From: Runella limosa DSM 17973
GTDB lineage: Bacteria; Bacteroidota; Bacteroidia; Cytophagales; Spirosomataceae
DNA length: 64,000 bases
Assembly (NCBI RefSeq): GCF_000482465.1
Contig: NZ_KI519420.1
Span: 1,189,158-1,253,157 of the forward strand
Direction: 5' to 3'
The notes under the pieces are model-generated. The model did not search any database, was not told the DNA's origin, and worked only from the letters and a program-made list of their open reading frames with translations. Below, one piece after another: positions 1 through 8,270 of the stretch (its first letter is position 1; each line of letters begins with the position of its first letter). The translations under genes were made by a program, and so were the position numbers.

Positions 1-91
1 CAAATCCACGGAAGAGGTTTCTCAAAACCTCGTAAAAGTAAAAACGCATTTCTTTTGGCTTTGGAGAGAAACATTCTTCCACTACAAGCCT

Positions 92-1525
92 ATGAACCAA
101 AAAGATAGCAAAAACGTCGCTCGTCGCGAGTTTTTGAAAGGAAGCGCAGTAGCAGCCGCCAGTTTCATGATTGTGCCACGGCACGTATTAGGCAAAGGGT
201 TTGTTGCTCCAAGTGACAAACTCAACATCGCTGCCATCGGATGCGGAGGCAAAGCCGACTACAATATTCAGCAAGCGTACAACAACGGCTCAGACAACAT
301 CGTCGCTCTGTGCGATGTAGATGACCGTCAAGCCAAAAAATACCGCGAGAAATTCCCCAATGCCCCTTATTACAAAGATTACCGCAAGATGTTGGACAAA
401 GAAACCAAAAACATCGACGCGGTGATTGTGACCACTCCCGACCACATGCACTACGTCATTGGTAGTGCGGCGATGCAATTGGGCAAACATATTTACCTCG
501 AAAAACCACTTACCCACGATATTTGGGAGGCGCGAATGCTCACGCAGCTCGCCCAAGAGAAAAAACTCGTGACCCAAATGGGAAACCAAGGGAGCAGCGG
601 CAAAGGTACTCGTCAAACCGAAGCCATCGTCCAATCGGGGATGATTGGAGAAGTACATACGGTGGAAGTCTGGACTGACCGACCCGTTTGGCCACAAGGA
701 GTAAAATCTCCCCGCGACAAAAAAGAAACCATGCCCATCCCTGCCGAAGTTGACTGGGATTTGTGGCTTGGTACTGCTCCTTACCGCGAATACCACGAAG
801 CCTACATGCCGTTCCGTTGGCGCGGCTACTGGGATTTTGGTACGGGAGCGTTGGGTGACATGGGTTGTCACTTCATGGATGTGCCGTTCCGAACCCTAAA
901 ATTGGGCTATCCGACATCGGTAGAATGCTCGGCGAGTTCGGTGTATAGTGACTTTTTTCGTGAAGCTTTTTTTGAAGACATTGGCTCCCAAGCTACTTCG
1001 GTTCACCTCAAATTTCCCCACCCAAGCTCTAAGAAATTTTCAGAACTGAGCCTTTCTTGGTACGACGGGGGTATCAAACCCAAACTCCCTGAGGGCTGCG
1101 ATTACGAAAAAGTATTCGCCGACAACGACGGTGGCGTGATGTTTATCGGAACCAAAGGGGTATTGGCTTGTGAGCTCTTTGGCGAAAATCCTAAATTGTT
1201 TATCAAAGGGCAACTACAAGACGTGAAGTTCCCCGCCCCTACTCGTCCCCTCGTGGAAGGTGATACCGCTGGCCACCAGCAGCAATGGGTCAAAGCGTGC
1301 AAATCAGGATATGGTACATATACCAGCTCTTCATTTGCCGAAGCAGGCCCGCTCACTGAAATTGTTTTGATGGGAAATTTGGCCGTTCGTAGCTATCTCT
1401 ACCGCGAAAATGGCAAATTTACAGGTCGTAAAAAACTCCTTTGGGACGGCCAAAACATGAAAATCACCAACTTCGACCCCGCCAACGCGTTTGTTAAACG
1501 TCAGTATCGGGAAGGATGGAAATAG
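92..1525 (+). CDS. Gfo/Idh/MocA family oxidoreductase, Tat-exported
   Basis: Predicted NAD(P)-dependent sugar or polyol oxidoreductase of 477 aa. A twin-arginine leader (R11-R12 followed by EFLKG and an Ala-rich stretch) suggests export by Tat with the cofactor already bound. The Rossmann glycine motif GCGG lies at about residues 50-53 and the family EKPL motif at about 137-140, followed by the alpha/beta substrate-binding domain. The ATG at 92 is chosen because the leader starts directly there. The gene stands alone: the next gene is convergent and a long hairpin lies between them. The substrate cannot be told from sequence; exported members of this family in Bacteroidota usually act in carbohydrate metabolism. 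The family call is secure and the substrate unknown. Confidence 0.9.
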   Translation: MNQKDSKNVARREFLKGSAVAAASFMIVPRHVLGKGFVAPSDKLNIAAIGCGGKADYNIQQAYNNGSDNIVALCDVDDRQAKKYREKFPNAPYYKDYRKMLDKETKNIDAVIVTTPDHMHYVIGSAAMQLGKHIYLEKPLTHDIWEARMLTQLAQEKKLVTQMGNQGSSGKGTRQTEAIVQSGMIGEVHTVEVWTDRPVWPQGVKSPRDKKETMPIPAEVDWDLWLGTAPYREYHEAYMPFRWRGYWDFGTGALGDMGCHFMDVPFRTLKLGYPTSVECSASSVYSDFFREAFFEDIGSQATSVHLKFPHPSSKKFSELSLSWYDGGIKPKLPEGCDYEKVFADNDGGVMFIGTKGVLACELFGENPKLFIKGQLQDVKFPAPTRPLVEGDTAGHQQQWVKACKSGYGTYTSSSFAEAGPLTEIVLMGNLAVRSYLYRENGKFTGRKKLLWDGQNMKITNFDPANAFVKRQYREGWK

Positions 1526-1565
1526 AGAGAGTGTCGAATTTCGAGTGCAGAATGTCAAATTGAGT

Positions 1566-1625
1566 GTCGAGTGCAGAGGGTCGAATGAAATCCACTTATT
1601 CGACACTCTGCACTCTGCACTCGAC
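1566..1625. terminator. Imperfect hairpin between convergent genes
   Basis: A 13-nt outer stem (1566-1578 with 1613-1625) and a 6-nt inner stem (1581-1586 with 1598-1603) form a large hairpin between two convergent genes. It is built from repeats of the word TCGAGTGCAGA, a further copy of which lies at 1541-1551. It probably serves as a bidirectional terminator, although there is no strong T-tract. Confidence 0.5.
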
Positions 1626-1639
1626 ATTCTGTCATTCCC

Positions 1640-2863
1640 TTACATCACAGGCTTGACCCTGCGGGCAATGAAGATACTTAGCGTGATGAGGACCATAGCT
1701 CCGTAGCCTACCCAGTCGTAATGCAGTAATTTGCCGTCGGGGGCTTTTTGAATGACAATGCCTGCCAGATACACCGCTACGGCCTGCATCAGTAGCTGCA
1801 ACGAAGAATTGATGGCCATAAAGCTTCCCCGATGCTGCGGTAACACCACCGACGACGTCATCGCTTGCGTAGGAACTAAGCGCCCGTTTGAAAAAACAAA
1901 GAATATCGCGGCCGTACCCAACACAATCACGAGGCTATTGGTCCACATGTTGGTGATAAGCCACATCGGCAAGGTAGAAAGCAGTGCAAACACCACAAAA
2001 ACGGGATATTTTCCTTTGCGGTCGGCGAGTTTTCCCACTTGGGGAGAAGTAAAGAGGGTCAACGCACCGCCCACTGCGTAAATCAAGTACAGTTGGTTTT
2101 CACCAAAACCCGCATTGATGGTCAAATACGGAGAAATAAACGGAATGATGCTAAAGTGACCGAGCATAATCACGCTTGTGAGCAACAACGCTCGTAGCTG
2201 ATTGGAATCGTGTAAAATATGCGTGACCGCTTCTAGGGGGTGGTGCGTCGTTTGAGCTCTTTCTTTTAAATGGCCATCCAACCGAGGTACGTATAGCCAA
2301 ATGAGTCCAATGACCACAATGCCGAGGATTCCGACAAACCAAAAAGGAGCGTGCCAGCTAATTTCTGTAGCCAAGTACAAACCAAGCGGAACTCCTACAA
2401 CCGACGCCACCGAAAAGGCCGTCATCACCACGCCCATCGCCCGTGCACGGCGTTCGTATTCAAACACATCACCGACAATGGACATCACTTGTGCGCCAAG
2501 TACGCCTCCAAAAACGCCCGCAAACGTTCGGGCAGCCATCAGTAGCCAAAATGTAGGTGCCATGGCGCACGCCAACGTCCCGACGATAAAGCCAATATAC
2601 GCCGTCAGCATGATTTGTTTACGCGGAAAACGGTCAGCAATAAATGCCACCATAAAACCCGATAGCCCCGCACTAAAACTATACGCAGATACCAATAAGG
2701 CAAACTCTTGCGGGGAAATGGAAAAATACCGCATAAGCTGAGGGCCAAGCGGCATCATTATCATAAAGTCCATGATGTGCGTGAAATTCAAACACGCCAA
2801 CACGAAAAGGAGTAATTTTTCTTTTTGAGACACTAGGCTGTTTTCTATGGTAAATATTTGCAC
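1640..2863 (-). CDS. MFS transporter
   Basis: Inner-membrane major facilitator superfamily protein of 407 aa with about twelve hydrophobic segments. The loop between segments 2 and 3 carries the MFS motif A as ADRFPRKQ. Overall character is that of the AraJ/drug-efflux type proton antiporters, but the substrate is not evident. It begins only 3 nt after the stop of the upstream TlpA-like thioredoxin gene on the same strand, so the two are almost certainly co-transcribed. Its 3' end faces the Gfo/Idh/MocA gene across a long hairpin. Confidence 0.85.
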   Translation of the reverse strand: MQIFTIENSLVSQKEKLLLFVLACLNFTHIMDFMIMMPLGPQLMRYFSISPQEFALLVSAYSFSAGLSGFMVAFIADRFPRKQIMLTAYIGFIVGTLACAMAPTFWLLMAARTFAGVFGGVLGAQVMSIVGDVFEYERRARAMGVVMTAFSVASVVGVPLGLYLATEISWHAPFWFVGILGIVVIGLIWLYVPRLDGHLKERAQTTHHPLEAVTHILHDSNQLRALLLTSVIMLGHFSIIPFISPYLTINAGFGENQLYLIYAVGGALTLFTSPQVGKLADRKGKYPVFVVFALLSTLPMWLITNMWTNSLVIVLGTAAIFFVFSNGRLVPTQAMTSSVVLPQHRGSFMAINSSLQLLMQAVAVYLAGIVIQKAPDGKLLHYDWVGYGAMVLITLSIFIARRVKPVM

Positions 2864-2866
2864 TTT

Positions 2867-4090
2867 TTACTCGGCCAATAGTTTGCTAATCAACGCATTA
2901 AACTCTTCAATAAATTGGTCGTAGTATTTTCCCGTCCCAGGCCCTGAGAAACCCGTGTGGATTTCGCGAACGCGGCCTTTTTTATCAATAAAGATGGTCG
3001 TTGGATACCCCGCCACTTTATTGAGCGCTGGCAATGCTTGCCCCGCGTTGGCATCGTTGGTTCCTGCTAATACCAATGGATAAGGCACGCCAAAACGCTT
3101 TGCCATAAAATCTATTTTTGGCCCTGAAATCTTCATCTCGGGCGAGCGTTCAAACATCAATCCTAAGATTTCAACCCCGCGCGAGGCGTTCTTCTTGTAC
3201 CAAGGTACCATAAACTTCGTTTCGTCCATGCAATTGGGACACCACGTTCCCGAAAGTTGCAGTACCACTACCTTACCTTTGTATTTCTCGTCTTTGAGAG
3301 AAATCTTGTTTCCTTTGGTATCTGGGAACGAAAAATCGAGGGTTTCGTAGCCAGGTTTTAGGTAGGTAAGTGCCGTTGGAGGAGGCAAAGCCGCCTTGTC
3401 GTCGCGGGTAGAAGTAAACGGTTGGTAACCTGATATACCCGACCACATTCCACCACGGATTTTACCGTTGGCTAGAATGGCCGCCCGAAACAAGAACGCG
3501 TGAGAACCATCGTAGCACGACATAAACAGGCTATCGCCCACAATGTCACCCGCCAAATAACGATAATCGCCCGTCGGGGTTAAAAATGTTCCTGCCAATT
3601 TGCTCCCTTTTTGTTCTAAAATCCCTACCGCAAACGACGAATCCTTGCGTTCTGGACGTTGGAAATAGGTCGCGTATTTGCCCGCCACGTTGTGCGACGT
3701 CGCTTGTGGCTTTTTAGCAAAATGATATATTTCTCCTTTATCAGCTTTGAAGGGTAAAACAGATACCCACTTACCATTTCTGTTTTTTTTCCAAGAACCT
3801 TTCATTTGATTACCAGACACTTTTACCACCAAATCCGAATCAAAGATGAGCATCGGAATGTGCAACGAATCGCCTTCTACGTAGGCTTCGTCCATAGCCA
3901 AGCGTTCTGCGCCGTTTACGACAATCGCTTCGTAACGACCGTTGGCTTTGGGCGTAATTTCAAGGCCAAATACAACTTCGTGCTGGCCTCGTATCAATGC
4001 CGCTCGCCATGTACTTTTGGGAATCGCTGTTTGTGAAAAAGTGGAAAGAGAAATAAAAAAGGCAAAAAGCCCAAATACTGTTCTTTTCAT
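2867..4090 (-). CDS. TlpA-family thiol-disulfide oxidoreductase
   Basis: Exported thioredoxin-like protein of 407 aa. The ATG at 4090 is preferred over an upstream ATG at 4132 because it directly starts a Sec signal peptide ending near TFSQ. Residues about 20-245 form a beta-rich N-terminal region typical of Bacteroidota TlpA proteins. The C-terminal third is an AhpC/TSA-type thioredoxin fold with the redox motif WCPNC (cysteines C284 and C287). Expected role: thiol-disulfide exchange or reduction in the periplasm. It heads a two-gene unit with the MFS transporter (3-nt gap). A very strong hairpin lies just upstream and separates it from the M4 protease operon. Confidence 0.85.
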   Translation of the reverse strand: MKRTVFGLFAFFISLSTFSQTAIPKSTWRAALIRGQHEVVFGLEITPKANGRYEAIVVNGAERLAMDEAYVEGDSLHIPMLIFDSDLVVKVSGNQMKGSWKKNRNGKWVSVLPFKADKGEIYHFAKKPQATSHNVAGKYATYFQRPERKDSSFAVGILEQKGSKLAGTFLTPTGDYRYLAGDIVGDSLFMSCYDGSHAFLFRAAILANGKIRGGMWSGISGYQPFTSTRDDKAALPPPTALTYLKPGYETLDFSFPDTKGNKISLKDEKYKGKVVVLQLSGTWCPNCMDETKFMVPWYKKNASRGVEILGLMFERSPEMKISGPKIDFMAKRFGVPYPLVLAGTNDANAGQALPALNKVAGYPTTIFIDKKGRVREIHTGFSGPGTGKYYDQFIEEFNALISKLLAE

Positions 4091-4155
4091 TGTGTGAAGC
4101 TTGTTAATGTGGGTGTTACAGAATGGCAACAAATTTCTAATTCAAAAAGTTGTTT

Positions 4156-4206
4156 CCATGAAAAACCCTGCTTCAAAAACAATTTTTGAAGCAGGGTTTT
4201 TCATGG
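4156..4206 (-). terminator. Perfect 24-bp hairpin downstream of M4 protease
   Basis: Arms 4156-4179 and 4183-4206 are perfect reverse complements around a 3-nt loop. The arms contain A5/T5 runs, so both orientations provide a U-rich side. It lies between the stop of the M4 protease gene and the start of the TlpA gene and most likely ends transcription of the protease operon. Confidence 0.75.
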
Positions 4207-4215
4207 CTTTCTTAT

Positions 4216-4261
4216 GGTTGTGAGCAACCAGAAGAACACGTGCCTGAGGTTGCTCACAACC
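4216..4261 (-). terminator. Second hairpin downstream of M4 protease
   Basis: Arms 4216-4229 and 4248-4261 are perfect 14-nt reverse complements with an 18-nt loop, 20 nt downstream of the protease stop. Together with the stronger hairpin at 4156-4206 it makes a tandem stem-loop 3' end. There is no T-tract on either side, so it may stabilise RNA rather than terminate. Confidence 0.45.
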
Positions 4262-4280
4262 TCAGCTGAAAAGAGTTGTT

Positions 4281-7200
4281 TTAGTTCTGTTTAATCACTT
4301 TTTGAGTCTCAGTACCTTCGTTGGTTTTGATGTGCAACAAATACGTCCCCTGTGAGAATTGACTCATGTCCACCTGAGCATTATTGCTACGCGGTGTTTG
4401 ATTGAGCAGGGTCATGCCGTTGGTGGTTGTCATCCGAATGTCCTCAATGATTACATTGCTAGGCACTTTTATCGTCAAAAAATTCATCGTCGGGTTTGGA
4501 TATGCTATTACTTGCGTTGTGGTCGTAGGCACCGACAAAATCACGGGAGCAGGATTTACGCGGAACGAAATCGTGACGTTGGGAGCGGCATAAAACGCCG
4601 TATTTCCCGTTTGGTAGGCCACAATCTGCACCGTTCCCGTTGTTCCTGTCAATGTCACCGTGCTCCCCGAAAGCTCCGCAGGCCCCGAAACCAAGCTGAA
4701 GCCTACGGGTAGTTGAGAGGTCGCCGTCGCGCTGATGCCAAACGGTGTATCTTTGGTCGTTCTATCAGCTACCGACGAGACGTTGATCGTCTGATTTTGT
4801 TTTTTCGGTAAAGTACGCGTTCCTACGCCGTACCATACCATCCATTTGGCATTTCTGACAAAGGAAGTAGAACTTCCTTTTGGGCTAATTTTGTCGGTAT
4901 TTAAGTCAATAATTCCTACATCGTCGCGCCCGCTAGTGAGGGTATTAAATACCATTTTGACGTCGGTTTTAGAATATTCAGGATACCCAATGGCATTATT
5001 TTCGACAATGCCTGCGAGTTCGCCACGGTCAATGTTCGCTCCGATGATGTAATTACTTCCATCGGGGTCAATGTAGTCAAACGCGACAATGTTTGGGCTA
5101 TTTTTGGCAAAAGTCGGGTTGCCGATGCTTTCTCCTTTTTCTAGGTTAGAAATAAGCTTATTGATGGTTCCTGGGCCAAAATCACTTTTGGCGTTGTCCC
5201 ATACCTTAATAATTCCTACGTCCCAATAGCCAATTTTTCCGCTGTTTGTGCCCGCCGCGATACCCGCCGTGGCGAGCTCGTTGTAGGCATCGTAAATGAT
5301 GTATTCGCCCGTGGCATCCCACTCAAACGAATCGGCGTATTTTACTTGTGAACTTTGGACGTTTTGGGCGGAAGTGGGGTTGTAAAGGGTGAATTTCTTC
5401 CACGCTTTTTTGGTATAGCTGTATATCCAAAGGGATTTATCTTGGTTTACTGTAATGGCGGCCAAAGCTTCCCCATTTTTGGAGACTGCTACGTTTTCCC
5501 AAATCGCCTCGTTTGAAATCACCGTTTCTGTTACAGTTCCCTGTAAATTAATGGCTTTGATAAACTTATCGTTGGTGGTTACGTAGTAAGCAAACTTCCC
5601 ATCGTCGGTTACGCTTGGTTTGTGGGCAATGGCTGCCGTTACCAAAGGGGTAAATTTCGATAAATTGACAGGCGCATTGTACAGTTTTTTATCACCCGTA
5701 GCATACATCAACAAAAAGTCTTCACCAGGGTTGGTGGGAAGCGTTTGGTTGGTTGGTGTCGATGAGTTACTGCCCGTATCGGTAATCCCAACGGCGTCGA
5801 AAGCGGTTTTGGCAGCCGATACCTCCGCGCTGGAAGCGCCGTATAAATCGGTAGCTGCTTTGACCACGGCCAAACGCAAATCAATAAAACGAGACAAACG
5901 AGTCAGGTACAACGTGAGGGCACGGTAATAAACCTGCTCTGCTTTCTCGCGCGAGGTTGCTGAAGCAAATTTGAAAAAGGCCCAGTTCGGAATGCCCGAA
6001 TTGATGTGTACGCCGCCGTTGTCTTCTGTGCCTGTGTAGTACTCGTTCATATTTTTGGGTTGGTAGCCGTTGTCACGCGTTCCGCCTTGGTTGGGATTAG
6101 CCAAGTCGCGTAAAGCCCCTGAGGTATAGACCGTTGTTCGTACTACGTCCTCCCCAATCGTCCAGTTGCGGCGATCCACCATGGTGGCAAATACATCCGC
6201 CATCGACTCATTAATCGCCCCCGACTGCGACTCGTATTCCAGATTGGCTGAGTTTTGAATTACGCCGTGCGTCATTTCGTGCGCTGCTACGTCAAGTCCT
6301 CCCGCTAGTGGCTTAAACGCCGATTTTCCGTTGCCATACACCATCAACTTGTCACTCCAAAAAGCATTATCCATTGCGCCTTTTTCGTCGTTCATGTTGA
6401 TGATAGAAATAATCGTTCCGCCTTTTCCGTCAATAGAATTTCGTTTGTGAACGGTTTTGAAATACTCAAACGCCGTAGCCGCATTAAAATGCGCTGATAC
6501 TGCCGTTTTGTTATTCCACGAATTGTTTGAAGAAGTAATGTGAGCTAAGTTAAGGTTTTCATTATCGACGGATGAATTTTGCGCGTCGATGGTTAATATA
6601 CCGCCAATCGGGCTATCGGGCAAGGACGAAAGCGTAGATTTAAACATCGCTTTGCCGTCGGGACCAATCCGACTTGCATCCAATAAATAATAACGGTTTT
6701 GGTGCAAATACGCATCAATCGACCGACTGACGTTATTAAGGTCAGAAGCGGTGGCTTTTACGGGGCCATCGAGTGAGCATAGGTTATTGTATTTTTTCAA
6801 CACTTCTCCCGTGTGCGCGTCCACAAAACACACCCAGTGTTCTAAGAAATTGGGGTGGATTTCAATGCGGTAGGTGAGGTGCGTTGTTTGGTCAGAATGA
6901 TGATAGACAAAAAGCTCGGTTTTAGGCTTGTCGTACTGCAATAGTTTTTTCTCCCCAAACGTCATGGTGCGCACTACCGTCGTTTTGGCTAGTTCGTCCA
7001 AAGCAACTTTCTCAGCGGCTTGCAGGGTTAGGTTTGCCACTGTATTTGTCAAGGTCGGCGTTGGAAAAAACTTGCCGTTGAGCGTTGTTACTTCTTCGCG
7101 GTTGGTATGAAGCACCACCTCGCCGCCATATACAGGCACACCTTTGTGAAATTGTTGTAAACGAAGGTGGCTTTGTCCCAACTCATCGGTATCAATTTGT

Positions 7201-7619
7201 TTTAATTCAAACTGTTGGTCAGGATTTTCTAAACGCAATAATCCTTTGACCGACGACAGGTAATCAAACGCTTTGGCTTCGGCCGAGGTACTGGCCTTTC
7301 GCGCCGATTTTAGCATCGTTTTCGGGCGGCCTTCGATATAAATTGGCAAACCCGTTGTAGGATCTTTGACTACCCGAATTCCCTCCCGTAGTGCCGTAAA
7401 TTCATTCAATTGGCTTGCGCTACCGTCGATGACCGCCTTTTCGATGGGGTTCGCATTTCGTAAATACATCGAATTATCCACGTCCTGGGCACCTAACTTA
7501 CGTGCCAGCTCGTCGGTGGTCGTCACGGAAGTTCGTGACGGTTGTTTTAAGTTCTTTTGGGCGCTTGCCGAAAAAATCAGCCCTCCCAAACAAGCGAACG
7601 TGCATAGATATTTTTTCAT
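4281..7619 (-). CDS. M4 (thermolysin-like) metalloprotease with T9SS sorting domain
   Basis: Secreted zinc endopeptidase of 1112 aa. Order: Sec signal peptide (about 1-20); FTP/PepSY-type propeptide (about 55-270); M4 catalytic domain (about 290-620) with zinc motif HEMTH at 447-451 and third ligand E471 in GAINESMAD; a region of about 640-920 resembling TolB/beta-propeller repeats; an Ig-like segment (about 950-1030); and a C-terminal type IX secretion sorting domain starting at YPNP and ending in KVIKQN. It is therefore expected to cross the outer membrane through the PorSS/T9SS and stay at the surface or be released. The gene starts 12 nt after a small secreted protein, so the two form an operon ended by tandem hairpins. 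At over 1100 aa it is far longer than thermolysin because of the C-terminal additions. Confidence 0.92.
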   Translation of the reverse strand: MKKYLCTFACLGGLIFSASAQKNLKQPSRTSVTTTDELARKLGAQDVDNSMYLRNANPIEKAVIDGSASQLNEFTALREGIRVVKDPTTGLPIYIEGRPKTMLKSARKASTSAEAKAFDYLSSVKGLLRLENPDQQFELKQIDTDELGQSHLRLQQFHKGVPVYGGEVVLHTNREEVTTLNGKFFPTPTLTNTVANLTLQAAEKVALDELAKTTVVRTMTFGEKKLLQYDKPKTELFVYHHSDQTTHLTYRIEIHPNFLEHWVCFVDAHTGEVLKKYNNLCSLDGPVKATASDLNNVSRSIDAYLHQNRYYLLDASRIGPDGKAMFKSTLSSLPDSPIGGILTIDAQNSSVDNENLNLAHITSSNNSWNNKTAVSAHFNAATAFEYFKTVHKRNSIDGKGGTIISIINMNDEKGAMDNAFWSDKLMVYGNGKSAFKPLAGGLDVAAHEMTHGVIQNSANLEYESQSGAINESMADVFATMVDRRNWTIGEDVVRTTVYTSGALRDLANPNQGGTRDNGYQPKNMNEYYTGTEDNGGVHINSGIPNWAFFKFASATSREKAEQVYYRALTLYLTRLSRFIDLRLAVVKAATDLYGASSAEVSAAKTAFDAVGITDTGSNSSTPTNQTLPTNPGEDFLLMYATGDKKLYNAPVNLSKFTPLVTAAIAHKPSVTDDGKFAYYVTTNDKFIKAINLQGTVTETVISNEAIWENVAVSKNGEALAAITVNQDKSLWIYSYTKKAWKKFTLYNPTSAQNVQSSQVKYADSFEWDATGEYIIYDAYNELATAGIAAGTNSGKIGYWDVGIIKVWDNAKSDFGPGTINKLISNLEKGESIGNPTFAKNSPNIVAFDYIDPDGSNYIIGANIDRGELAGIVENNAIGYPEYSKTDVKMVFNTLTSGRDDVGIIDLNTDKISPKGSSTSFVRNAKWMVWYGVGTRTLPKKQNQTINVSSVADRTTKDTPFGISATATSQLPVGFSLVSGPAELSGSTVTLTGTTGTVQIVAYQTGNTAFYAAPNVTISFRVNPAPVILSVPTTTTQVIAYPNPTMNFLTIKVPSNVIIEDIRMTTTNGMTLLNQTPRSNNAQVDMSQFSQGTYLLHIKTNEGTETQKVIKQN

Positions 7620-7631
7620 TGGATACGAAGT

Positions 7632-8072
7632 TTAGGTCGTTTTTATGAGCTGATTATAAAAGCGTTGTACATAGGTTGAAACTTTGCGTTTGGAATCTCC
7701 CCACGTCACTTTTTCTTTCAATCTCTTTTTGGGGTTATTGTACTCAATAAAGTAGTAAACATTGCCAGGGCTATTGAACTTATACTTGTCCAGTTGGAGC
7801 TGGTCGGCCGACTGGAAAAATTGTTTTGTTTGTTTGTCGCTGAGGGTCTTGTGCAATTTGAGAGAATCAGTTGCCCGTTCCCGCACCCACAAATCTCCGT
7901 TTTCGTGCAGGACGAAGCTGCGCGTTGTTCCCGCAAATCCGCCCCCCGTCCCAAACGTTACTTGACGTTTAAACAAAGTAGAAGGACTAGGAAGACTTTG
8001 GGCTGAAGTCTGAACTAAAAGCCCTACAATGAGGCCAAGCGTAGCGACACCCGTGGTAAAAATACGTATCAT
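7632..8072 (-). CDS. Small secreted protein; candidate M4 protease inhibitor (emfourin-like)
   Basis: Protein of 146 aa with a Sec signal peptide (about 1-25, ending TSAQ). The mature part begins with a beta-strand region containing TGGGFAG at about residues 42-48, followed by a helix-like stretch and a YYFIEY strand. No enzyme motif is visible. It is the first gene of a two-gene operon with the M4 protease (12-nt gap). In Serratia the M4 protease protealysin is co-encoded with its small inhibitor emfourin. The gene order, size and GGGFAG-type strand make a similar inhibitor role plausible here, but this is inference from context and a weak motif resemblance. It could also be a chaperone or an unrelated hypothetical. 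Confidence 0.6.
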   Translation of the reverse strand: MIRIFTTGVATLGLIVGLLVQTSAQSLPSPSTLFKRQVTFGTGGGFAGTTRSFVLHENGDLWVRERATDSLKLHKTLSDKQTKQFFQSADQLQLDKYKFNSPGNVYYFIEYNNPKKRLKEKVTWGDSKRKVSTYVQRFYNQLIKTT

Positions 8073-8103
8073 AAAGCTGGTAGAGAAAGTATTGATATTT
8101 ACT

Positions 8104-8111
8104 CAAACTTA
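8104..8111 (-). promoter_or_regulatory. Bacteroidota-type -7 box for the M4 protease operon
   Basis: On the minus strand this reads TAAGTTTG, matching the TAnnTTTG consensus of the Bacteroidota primary sigma factor. A TTG (8134-8132) lies 20 nt further upstream as a possible -33 element. It sits about 30 nt before the ATG at 8072. Pattern match only. Confidence 0.45.
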
Positions 8112-8231
8112 CTTCATAAGTCGCACAAAACCAAAAACGTAAATTAAACTATCATTCGATAAAAACGACGGTTGGTAACTGTTTTTTTACCATTTAGGTA
8201 GTAGTTGGTCTGTTTACCCAATTAGATAAGA

Positions 8232-8239
8232 TACCTTTG
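8232..8239 (+). promoter_or_regulatory. Bacteroidota-type -7 box upstream of the DUF5916 gene
   Basis: TACCTTTG matches TAnnTTTG and lies 32 nt before the ATG at 8271. A TTG at 8205-8207 is a possible -33 element, with slightly long spacing (24 nt). Confidence 0.45.
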
Positions 8240-8270
8240 TGTTTTGTTTCAACAGCCGTTATCTCTATCT

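Noticed and set aside
290-871. A 193-codon minus-strand frame inside the first oxidoreductase
   Set aside because: It is an antisense shadow of a well-supported Gfo/Idh/MocA gene.
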